Below, in pieces: positions 53,447-60,400 of a stretch of 64,000 bases of DNA. Source of the stretch: Halobiforma lacisalsi AJ5 (lineage in GTDB: Archaea; Halobacteriota; Halobacteria; Halobacteriales; Natrialbaceae); assembly GCF_000226975.2 (NCBI RefSeq), contig NZ_CP019285.1, positions 4,092,001 through 4,156,000 of the forward strand. The letters run 5' to 3'. The translations under genes and the position numbers were made by a program. Positions within the stretch are counted from its first letter, which is position 1. The number at the start of each line of letters is the position of its first letter. The notes under the pieces were generated by a model. The model saw only the letters and a list, made by a program, of their open reading frames with translations. It was not told the DNA's origin and searched no databases.

Positions 53447-55066
53447 GTGCCCCAGGTCGAGACGACGCCCCACGAGATTGAGGGCCGCTGGAAGTGGCCC
53501 GACTGGGGACGCGGCCCGTACGATGCGCTTTCGTCGGTGATGCTCGGTCCACCGTTCGAGGGCTACCTGGAGTTGGACGTCGACGTCGACGGCGAGCCCT
53601 GGCACCTCGAGGTGAGCTACAGCAAATCCGGGTTCGCACCGCGGCTCTCGGATGGAATCAACGCCGAACGGCTCTACGAGTGGGACATTCGCGGCCGTGG
53701 GCGCGGTGAGCGGAAGGCGTCCTACAACATCTCCCCACGGTTTCCGAATATGCGCCACTGGGAGACCGGCGAGCCCCTGGATCTCCCCTGGGAGAATCAG
53801 GTCGGTGAGGTCGACGGAGTGGACGTCGAATTCCACACCAGTAACATCGAAGCCGACCGTGGCCTCGAGTTGCTGCCGGAGTTTTTCGCGGCGATCTTCG
53901 AGCACGCAGGCGAGCGAATCCATTCGGAGTACTTCCGGACGGAACCGCACTCGGCGAGTCGAATGTGGGCGTACGAGCGGTACGTCCGCATTCGCCGAGA
54001 ATGGGCAGAGAAGCTCGCGTCCGCGGGGGTTCTGCAGAAAGTCGTTCACTATCTCTCCGACCTCGAGGGAGTGAAGGCGGAACTTCACCTCGATAATCGG
54101 GAGGTCGTGAACCACCAGAACCGGCTGTTTCTCAATCCGCAGTCAGCGGAGGAACTTCTTCCTGGACACACCTACGGACGGAAGCTCGAGATCTACCAGC
54201 TGGCCGATCCGGATGCGGTCTCGAAGGACCACCCGTCGTACCATCCGAAGGTCGAAGTCTTGGTGAACAAGAAGATGAACGACGGCGAGGCATGGGCGTG
54301 GGCCGACCGTCACGAAGTGACTGAGCAGATCGAAGAGACGCTACTGAACGCGCTCCACTGGGAAGACATTCCGCTCGGTCCGGACGGAAACAACGTCTAC
54401 GTTCCGGACGATCACTTCGATGCGGCCGCTCGCGATGAGCCAGTCGAACTCTACGACGATCCGACGCCCCGCCTCGAGGCGAAGACGGATCACCTGTTGA
54501 TGACGACGCTGCGGGACATGGGCGAGACCGCGCGGGAAGTGACGGAGACGGTCGCGACTGACGGGAGAGGCGAGGTCGACGATCTCGCCGACCAGCTGGG
54601 GAAGCACCCCACGACGATCTACCGCGCGATCGAGGACCTCGGCGAGATTCTCGAGCTGGACCAGGGCGAGATCTCGTTCCGCGCCCGAAAGTACCAGGAG
54701 GAACTGCGCGCGCTCGTCGAGTCGGCGGAGTACGCGATCGAGAGTTTTGCCGATCGCATCCAGCACGTGATGGGGTTAGCGGACCACATCGCCGAGTCGT
54801 CACCGTTCCAGCAGTGGCTCGCCGAGAACGGCGCTGAGATCGAATACGACCAGGAGGGCGAGCCCCGGCGAATGCGAATCGACGCGATCCTCTCCGAACT
54901 GAAGTCGACCAGTTTCGAGAACGTCCAGGCGATCGCCGCCGAGGCGATCGACAAGTGGCGGAAGTCCGGCAATGATCCGGCGATCCTTCGGCGCACCGAG
55001 ATGTCCTGGAAGACGCCAGAAGGCGGTACCGAGGTCGGGTTCGTCGGCGCGGTCGCCGACCGCTGA
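53447..55066 (+). CDS. Large HTH protein, candidate replication initiator of the provirus
   Basis: This encodes a 539-aa protein from GTG 53447. Residues 1-330 form an unknown region with no visible Walker or HUH motif. Residues about 373-400 form a helix-turn-helix (VDDLADQLGKHPTTIYRAIEDLGE), followed by a long helical region (EELRALVESAEYAIESFADRIQHVM). Betapleolipoviruses carry a large protein of this size near the early genes that is thought to initiate replication; I infer the same role here, supported by the palindrome cluster immediately downstream. Confidence 0.6.
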   Translation: MPQVETTPHEIEGRWKWPDWGRGPYDALSSVMLGPPFEGYLELDVDVDGEPWHLEVSYSKSGFAPRLSDGINAERLYEWDIRGRGRGERKASYNISPRFPNMRHWETGEPLDLPWENQVGEVDGVDVEFHTSNIEADRGLELLPEFFAAIFEHAGERIHSEYFRTEPHSASRMWAYERYVRIRREWAEKLASAGVLQKVVHYLSDLEGVKAELHLDNREVVNHQNRLFLNPQSAEELLPGHTYGRKLEIYQLADPDAVSKDHPSYHPKVEVLVNKKMNDGEAWAWADRHEVTEQIEETLLNALHWEDIPLGPDGNNVYVPDDHFDAAARDEPVELYDDPTPRLEAKTDHLLMTTLRDMGETAREVTETVATDGRGEVDDLADQLGKHPTTIYRAIEDLGEILELDQGEISFRARKYQEELRALVESAEYAIESFADRIQHVMGLADHIAESSPFQQWLAENGAEIEYDQEGEPRRMRIDAILSELKSTSFENVQAIAAEAIDKWRKSGNDPAILRRTEMSWKTPEGGTEVGFVGAVADR

Positions 55067-55160
55067 ACCGATCTCGGTAGTGGCAACACTCTTCGCTGAC
55101 TTCTTTTCGACAATTCAGATTGTAATAGAGCGGTGATTGTCCAACTCTGGTTATAGTCGC

Positions 55161-55262
55161 GCCCTCGAGGGCGGGGTCGGCGGCGCGATCGCGCCGCGAC
55201 GGCTGCGGGTCGGTTTCGCGCTTCGCGCGAAACACCCCTTGCCGGGTGTCGCCAAGGCGACA
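55161..55262. repeat. Cluster of five consecutive palindromes (candidate origin)
   Basis: In 102 bp there are GCCCTCGAGGGC (55161-55172), GCGGCGCGATCGCGCCGC (55180-55197), GTTTCGCGC-ttc-GCGCGAAAC (55213-55233), ACACCC/GGGTGT (55232-55249) and TGTCGCC-aa-GGCGACA (55247-55262), the last two overlapping. An AT-rich gccaaaaaattac follows. The rest of the 55067-55388 gap is a terminator-like T/A segment and the promoter of the small membrane gene. It is a good candidate for an origin or for strong attenuation; both are inference. Confidence 0.6.
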
Positions 55263-55357
55263 GCGCCAAAAAATTACAGTGCCCCACCCCCGCCTTCGCA
55301 AATCTCCAGTCGAAGCACACGAAACGGGGGTTAGACAATCTCGGAGTTAGCGGTGCA

Positions 55358-55365
55358 TTTTTTAT
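55358..55365 (+). promoter_or_regulatory. TATA box of the 39-aa membrane gene
   Basis: TTTTTATC is centred about 28 nt before ATG 55389, consistent with a leaderless message. Confidence 0.5.
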
Positions 55366-55388
55366 CGGATTGATTCGTTCATGACATT

Positions 55389-55508
55389 ATGAACATGATT
55401 GTAGCTATCACCCTTGGACAGTTCCTGAGTATTCTGGGTGCGATTGTTGTTCTCATTGGTATGGTTATTCTCTATTTCATGTGGGAGTCGGCTCGACGGA
55501 GCGCGTAG
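55389..55508 (+). CDS. 39-aa single-span membrane protein
   Basis: ATG 55389 opens a 39-codon frame: MNMIVAITLGQFL followed by a hydrophobic helix SILGAIVVLIGMVILYFM and a charged end WESARRSA. It is AT-rich and uses codons (att, gtt, ggt) unlike the surrounding GC-rich genes. It has a well-placed TATA box. Small membrane proteins of this type occur in haloviruses; the function is unknown. Confidence 0.5.
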   Translation: MNMIVAITLGQFLSILGAIVVLIGMVILYFMWESARRSA

Positions 55509-55561
55509 CCTCTATTCTCCGCCACCGCCTGGGGTTGCACGTCGACGAAATCCGTTTCCCG

Positions 55562-55598
55562 AATATGCACACGAGTCGAGCAACGCCGTGTGCATATT
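55562..55598. repeat. 12-bp perfect inverted repeat
   Basis: AATATGCACACG (55562-55573) and CGTGTGCATATT (55587-55598) are exact reverse complements separated by 13 nt. The spacing and AT content suit an operator for a dimeric regulator or an integrase/Rep binding site, and it lies between two small genes in the provirus. Confidence 0.7.
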
Positions 55599-55726
55599 GC
55601 TCGCCGATCGGCGCGACGAACCCACCGACTTCTCTGACAGAGTGATAGAATCACCCCCGTTTCGGGCTGAATGGGCCGGTCCAGTGAGTCGAAAAAACTA
55701 GGATTTCGGGGGTCGTGTGTACGAGT

Positions 55727-55981
55727 ATGCGAATCCGAACCGACGGCGACTATGCTTACCGGGAGGACGCGATCGAGCGAGCAGCGGACTTCTACGACTG
55801 CAACAAGACGAAAGCCGTGGTGAGTGCCTGCGAGGATGTGCCCCGCCTGGTTGCAGCTGCCCGCCAGGTCCTCGAGCGCGACGACCTCACGCACGAACAG
55901 CGCCAGGAGATCGCCGAGACGCTCTCGACGAGAGTGACAAGCTTCGAAGTGGAGAAGAACGTAACCGTCGAGCGGGAGTAG
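55727..55981 (+). CDS. DUF7692-like protein
   Basis: This encodes an 84-aa protein starting at ATG 55727. It reads MRIRTDGDYAYREDAIERA, then ADFYDCNKTKAVVSACEDVPRLVAAARQVLERDDLT, ending in SFEVEKNVTVERE. The pattern is that of the short haloarchaeal DUF7692-like proteins, which look like ribbon-helix-helix-type regulators (a strand then two helices), often on viruses and plasmids. Regulatory function is inference. Confidence 0.65.
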   Translation: MRIRTDGDYAYREDAIERAADFYDCNKTKAVVSACEDVPRLVAAARQVLERDDLTHEQRQEIAETLSTRVTSFEVEKNVTVERE

Positions 55982-56145
55982 TCACCGGAATCCCAGAAAC
56001 GATGTCCGCCAGAATCGTTCCGTCACCGGGACGATCGCGCTCCCGTCCTGGACGCTCGAGTTCGTAGTACGCCTCCCGGATGGATGGGCCAGTAGATCGA
56101 AGCGTGACCCGCAGGTCTTTGACGGATGCTGACTATACCTCTGAC

Positions 56146-57126
56146 ATGCCATTCAGTGTCTCCTGGCATACGCTTCTCGACGAACTCGACGACCTACCAG
56201 GAGGGGCCACCCTGATCACGCCGCTGTCGCACAACCGCTTTCAGGTGACTGACGTTCAGGAGCAACGAGTCGTCATCGAATTTCTCGACCGCGACATCGA
56301 TGAAACGCAGCCGCTCCAGCGCGAGCAGTTCGAAACCCTGTTCCGACGGATCACTGAGGAGCCGGGCGGATTCGAACTCGACAGACTCCCGGCCGACGCC
56401 GACCCGTATCCTGCCGTCCTCAGTCTTCACCCGCGATTCGAGATCGACGCGGACCGAGGCGTAATCGTCGAGAAAGAGGGGCCGACCACCAGCCAGCTAC
56501 TCGATGCAGAAACCGAACCCGAGAGCGACGATCAAGAACGAACCGAGCCGGACTTAGACGTATATGCGGATGCACTTCTTCTCGTTGACGCCCTCGAGCG
56601 ACACGATGTGACCACCCTCGAGGAGGTGGACACCGACGCGCTGGTGAACATCTATACCCTCCTTTCGGACGTTCAGCGTAACGCGAACGATCTCCGACAG
56701 GATGTCGCCGACGTTCTCCTCAACCGACTTCATCACGATCGACCTGTAAGCGGTCCGTTCGGGTCGGTCCAGCGGACGAGCCGTCAGAACCGCACCCTCA
56801 AAGACGAAGAGGTAGTTGTGGAAACGCTCGAGGACGCCGGAATCGATCGTGAGCGGATACTGGGCGTAGACCGGTCTAAGGTCGATGAGGCACTCGAGGT
56901 CACGGAAGTTGCCGAAAGCGATGTGTACGAAATCGAGACCTCCGAATACGTCCGGAAAGCCGAGGTGGATGAAGAACGCAAGGAGACGCGGCTCCAGGGA
57001 CTCAAAGATCAACTTGCAGCGTCAGAAGAGGAAGGAGCTGAAGAGCTACGTGAAGAGATCGAAGACCTGGAAGCGCGTATCGACGACCTCACGAGTTTCC
57101 GAACCGGCGCAGAAGTCAGCGACTAA
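56146..57126 (+). CDS. Provirus protein of unknown function with coiled coil
   Basis: This encodes a 326-aa protein with ATG 56146 (an in-frame upstream start at 56080 adds 22 residues without a domain). Residues 1-95 form a conserved-looking N-terminal domain (SWHTLLDELDDLPGGATLITPLSH, then VVIEFLDRD). After an acidic linker, residues about 150-240 are helical, and the last 60 residues form a charged coiled coil (EEEGAEELREEIEDLEARIDDL). I do not recognise the family. It is convergent with the nuclease paralogue at 57139. Confidence 0.65.
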   Translation: MPFSVSWHTLLDELDDLPGGATLITPLSHNRFQVTDVQEQRVVIEFLDRDIDETQPLQREQFETLFRRITEEPGGFELDRLPADADPYPAVLSLHPRFEIDADRGVIVEKEGPTTSQLLDAETEPESDDQERTEPDLDVYADALLLVDALERHDVTTLEEVDTDALVNIYTLLSDVQRNANDLRQDVADVLLNRLHHDRPVSGPFGSVQRTSRQNRTLKDEEVVVETLEDAGIDRERILGVDRSKVDEALEVTEVAESDVYEIETSEYVRKAEVDEERKETRLQGLKDQLAASEEEGAEELREEIEDLEARIDDLTSFRTGAEVSD

Positions 57127-57138
57127 TGGGTAGGGACC

Positions 57139-57522
57139 TCAGAACACGTCCTCGATCGAGATCTTCGCCTGCTGGGTTCCGCGGTGATCGCCGCCCCCAT
57201 GCCACCGGAGTAGGGGAAGATCGCACGCCCGAACCATCTTGTCCTGAACGACCGTCAGTCCCGATCGGCCGTGCGGTCGGTAGACGACGAAACAATACCA
57301 ACCGTCGTGCCGCCGGAGTTTCTCGTGATACTCCCGGTAGACCTTGAAATTCCCCGGCTGGCCGTCCGCGTGCTCGAGCATGGTGCTCTTGATTTCGACG
57401 GGAGTTCCGTTCCCGAATCGGGCGTCGTGCCAGCTGGCTCGCTCGAGGTCGAACCGACGCTTCCGGGCCATCCGCTTTTCGCAGATCGTCCCGAAGTGGT
57501 TCGCGCGTTTTGATCGATTCAT
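57139..57522 (-). CDS. PD-(D/E)XK-like nuclease, second paralogue
   Basis: This encodes a 127-aa protein taken from ATG 57522. WHDARFGNGTPVEIK (Asp33, Glu43, Lys45) fits the nuclease metal site and NFKVYREYHEKLRRHDGWYCFVVYRP resembles the matching part of the 52636 gene product. It is shorter and more basic than that protein (pI of the N-terminus MNRSKRANHF). Promoter signals lie in the 57523-57660 gap. Role as resolvase or host-takeover nuclease is inference. Confidence 0.65.
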   Translation of the reverse strand: MNRSKRANHFGTICEKRMARKRRFDLERASWHDARFGNGTPVEIKSTMLEHADGQPGNFKVYREYHEKLRRHDGWYCFVVYRPHGRSGLTVVQDKMVRACDLPLLRWHGGGDHRGTQQAKISIEDVF

Positions 57523-57639
57523 CTCTAATTCTGTGCTGTTAGAAACGACATTTCTTCCCACCACACGAATCGCCGCTCGCGAGGACGAGTCAACCAGCGA
57601 ACGGCTGGCGGGAGATCGACATGCCACGCGCGTCGCGCG

Positions 57640-57715
57640 CCGCTATATATACTCCTCCGCCGACCTTCGCTCGAGCGTGGCGGTGGGCCGAGGCGTCGCG
57701 GCCCTGGCGGGCCGC
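57640..57715. promoter_or_regulatory. TATA-like patch and GC hairpin between ATPase and nuclease genes
   Basis: The 57523-57772 gap holds gctatatatac (57642-57652, a strong TATA match on both strands) and a GCGGCCC-tggc-GGGCCGC hairpin (57698-57715), with a cgcgcgtcgcgcgcc purine-pyrimidine block near 57625-57640. The hairpin lies after the ATPase stop and could terminate or attenuate the late transcript; the TATA box could start the nuclease gene. Confidence 0.5.
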
Positions 57716-57772
57716 GCCGCCCATACGTAAACGGGGGTCGCTTCCGCTTTACAGGTTGACACCCCGACGCCG

Positions 57773-58993
57773 TCATGCAATCACCTGCTCGACCGTGTTA
57801 ACCCAGTCTGCCTTTTCGCCGCCCTCGTCGATCTCTTTCCACCAGTTCGAGACGGTAGCGTGGCTGTAGGGAACGAACTCGGCGGTTTCGCGGGCCGACA
57901 TGCCCTGGCGTCGACACTCCTCCATCGTCCAGGCGGCCACCCGTTTGACGTCCTCCTCGGCGATCGGATCGTCGTTCTTGTCGTCGCTGCTCGGGGCTTC
58001 CCAGCTCCAGTCGGCCTCGTCTTTCGTATTGAAGTTCCAGTCCGTCGGCGGAATCCCCTCGAGCGGTCGGGGGTCAACGTCCTGGAGTTTCCCACCGGAA
58101 ACGCGGTCTGCAACGATCGCACGTTTCTTGGACTTCTTCTTGATGATCGTGCCGACGCGCCAGAGCATCGGGTGGATCGACGATTCACCGTGTGCGATGT
58201 AGATGAGTGCACCGCCGTACTTGCGGATCTTGTAGACGAGCGGCCCCATCTTCTGGCGGACCTTGTGGCCGTCCGCTCCCGTCCCGCTGGCGTTACTCGA
58301 GAACTCGTCGCCGATGAACAGTTTCGGCTGCTGGGGGTTGTCGACGGGATCTCCGTCTTGCTGGACCCACTCCTCGAGGAGCGGGTAGTGGGGAATCCAG
58401 CCGTCCTCGACACTGCCATCGTCGCGAACCCAGCGATCGATCCGCTCCAGCGTACGGATGTTACTGCCGACGAGGAGATCGCCGTCGACCCACCGCTCGC
58501 GGAGTTGCCCACACAGCCCAGCGAAATCGGTCTTCCCCGCGCCCATCTCGCCCAAGACGACGATCACCGGCGCGGGCCCGGCGACGATCTCCTGCAAGCG
58601 GGTGACCGCCTTGATCCCCGCGAGGTCGGCCTCCTGGGACGGGTCGCCGATGTAGTGTTTCAGCGTGACCGTGTCCCCGTTCTCGAGGGCGTTGCGGGCG
58701 GTTTCGCCGCCCTCAACTTGGAGGATGTCCCGGTTCTTCCCGACGGCCATGTAGTCCTTCGCCGCCTTGCCCTGCCAGCGGTCGGGATCGTGGTGGACCG
58801 CACGCATCGCAAGCTGGCGATCGACCTGCTCGTCGCGGACGAACCCCGTGTGCCGGAGTGCCTCGTCTGGGTCCCGCTCGAGGTTGCCGTCCTGCCACTC
58901 GCGAAAGCCGCCGACGGTGTAGTTGTCCTGCTCGCGGCCGCCGTCGGTCATCAACCGTTTGCCGTTCTTCCGGTACTCGGTCCGCCTATCCAT
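57773..58993 (-). CDS. Pleolipovirus-type ATPase with C-terminal HTH
   Basis: This encodes a 406-aa protein starting at ATG 58993. Walker A is VVLGEMGAGKTDFAG (residues about 146-158), Walker B is KLFIGDEFSSN near residue 230, and a Ser/Asn sensor region follows (GGALIYIAHGESS). The C-terminal 60 residues contain a helix-turn-helix (SARETAEFVPYSHATVSNWWKEI). An NTPase of this type is in every pleolipovirus. Its stop is the last of the late block; it overlaps the next gene by eight bases. Confidence 0.8.
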   Translation of the reverse strand: MDRRTEYRKNGKRLMTDGGREQDNYTVGGFREWQDGNLERDPDEALRHTGFVRDEQVDRQLAMRAVHHDPDRWQGKAAKDYMAVGKNRDILQVEGGETARNALENGDTVTLKHYIGDPSQEADLAGIKAVTRLQEIVAGPAPVIVVLGEMGAGKTDFAGLCGQLRERWVDGDLLVGSNIRTLERIDRWVRDDGSVEDGWIPHYPLLEEWVQQDGDPVDNPQQPKLFIGDEFSSNASGTGADGHKVRQKMGPLVYKIRKYGGALIYIAHGESSIHPMLWRVGTIIKKKSKKRAIVADRVSGGKLQDVDPRPLEGIPPTDWNFNTKDEADWSWEAPSSDDKNDDPIAEEDVKRVAAWTMEECRRQGMSARETAEFVPYSHATVSNWWKEIDEGGEKADWVNTVEQVIA

Positions 58994-59834
58994 CGTTCTG
59001 CCCCCCGTCGGTCTTCGCCATCTCTTTCGGATCGACGCCGTCGACGGTGTCGTATAGCCGGTCCGGGCGCGGTCGCGCTCGAGGCGCGTGCTCGCCGTGT
59101 TCGCCGATGTACTCGCCCTCGTAGCCGTCGACGTCCTGAATGTCCTCCGTCGCCTTCTCCTCGGCGTCCTTCTCGGCACTTTCGAACCGATCCTTGACGG
59201 TCGTCTTCGGGTTCATCAGCCCGCGCTCGTCGGCCTCGGCCTCCTGATTGACGACGTCGCGCTGTATCTCGAGCCCCATCTTGGAGATCCGCCCGCGCAA
59301 GCGGTTGTACGCGAGATAGACGTCGATCAGGTCGCCGTGGACGTCCTCGAGCATGGCCTTGGTGGTGACGAGTTTCGAGTCGGCCATCTCGCTCATGTAG
59401 CAGCCGGTGACGATCAGGGTGCCCTCCTCGCCCTGATCGGGGTGCCAGTCGAACTCTCGAACCTCGAAGGCGTCGCCGTCGTTGACCGTGTACGGCGACG
59501 GGCCGACGATCTCCTTGTTGTCCCAGACGCCGGGCTCGACGTAGTATTTCTCGCGGACGTCTTCGACGCCGTTGATGTGATGAACGGTCACCATGTTCCG
59601 GTTGCGGAGCTTCCGCGCGCCGGTAATGAACAGTCCCGTCAACGGTGGGCCGAGCAGGAAGATCGCCGCGATCCACCCGTGTACGATAGGCGGGATGCCC
59701 GGCAGTTCCGGGCGGAACCAGATCAACGCGACGGCGATCGACATGAGCACGCCCGCGACGAGTAGCTGGGCTTCGGCGACGACGTAGGTGAGCCGGTCGC
59801 TCCAGCCGCCGAACGTGCCGCTCGTCTCGCTCAT
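58986..59834 (-). CDS. Provirus membrane protein, two N-terminal helices
   Basis: This encodes a 282-aa protein with two helices near residues 18-40 (VVAEAQLLVAGVLMSIAVALIWF) and 48-68 (VHGWIAAIFLLGPPLTGLFI), then a large soluble region with YTVNDGDAFEVREFDWHPDQ and EMADSKLVTTKAML, and an acidic tail. It resembles the conserved membrane protein that accompanies the spike in betapleolipoviruses. It overlaps its neighbours by four and eight bases. Confidence 0.72.
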   Translation of the reverse strand: MSETSGTFGGWSDRLTYVVAEAQLLVAGVLMSIAVALIWFRPELPGIPPIVHGWIAAIFLLGPPLTGLFITGARKLRNRNMVTVHHINGVEDVREKYYVEPGVWDNKEIVGPSPYTVNDGDAFEVREFDWHPDQGEEGTLIVTGCYMSEMADSKLVTTKAMLEDVHGDLIDVYLAYNRLRGRISKMGLEIQRDVVNQEAEADERGLMNPKTTVKDRFESAEKDAEEKATEDIQDVDGYEGEYIGEHGEHAPRARPRPDRLYDTVDGVDPKEMAKTDGGQNDG

Positions 59835-60400
59835 GCTTCGATCACCCCGCTGTCTTCGCTGCGAACGACGTAGGCGGCCGAGAGCCCCGCCAGCGCCGTC
59901 GTCAGGAGCACGCCGGAGAACAGCCCCGACTCACCGCCGAAGTGACGGAACGGGTTCCGTTCGACCTGCCCGACCGAGACGAACGCGCCAGTCCCTTGCT
60001 GAAGTGACCGCCGCGTCGCGATCGCGACGCCCGCGCCTTCCCGATCGGTGACCGCGAACGTGATCGTGTTGGTGCCCTCGTCTAACTCTACCTCGTCGTA
60101 GTTGAACGACCCCGTGCCCTGCTCGAAGTCGCCCGCCTCGGTCATGCTGACTTTCGTCTCGGCGTCGGCCTCGAGCGTGATCGTGAACATCCCTGGCCGG
60201 TACTCCCAGTTGGTGATCCGGGTCTCCGAATCGATCTCCTGCAAGTAGTCGCCCTGGGTCTCGGCGACCGTTTCGTTGAGCTCGTCGCTGGCCTCCTGGT
60301 CGGTCGCGTTCTCCTGCGCCGCGACCGGGCCCGCCGCCGCGCCCATGCCCATCGCGAGAACAGCCGCGACGACCGCCAGGAGGACGACTTTCCGGCTCAT
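59831..60400 (-). CDS. Secreted, C-terminally anchored provirus protein
   Basis: This encodes a 189-aa protein with a Sec-type signal (MSRKVVLLAVVAAVLAMGMG...), an acidic extracellular region containing the DETVAETQ-like segment and beta strands with many Thr/Ser, and a C-terminal helix (GLFSGVLLTTALAGLSAAYVV) as a membrane anchor. It lies between the spike and the membrane protein with four-base overlaps, so it is probably a structural envelope protein. Confidence 0.72.
   Translation of the reverse strand: MSRKVVLLAVVAAVLAMGMGAAAGPVAAQENATDQEASDELNETVAETQGDYLQEIDSETRITNWEYRPGMFTITLEADAETKVSMTEAGDFEQGTGSFNYDEVELDEGTNTITFAVTDREGAGVAIATRRSLQQGTGAFVSVGQVERNPFRHFGGESGLFSGVLLTTALAGLSAAYVVRSEDSGVIEA

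Noticed and set aside
54132-55301. Minus-strand frame of 389 codons opposite the HTH gene
   Set aside because: Very Arg/Ser-rich, no motif, and opposite a gene in a tightly coupled operon.
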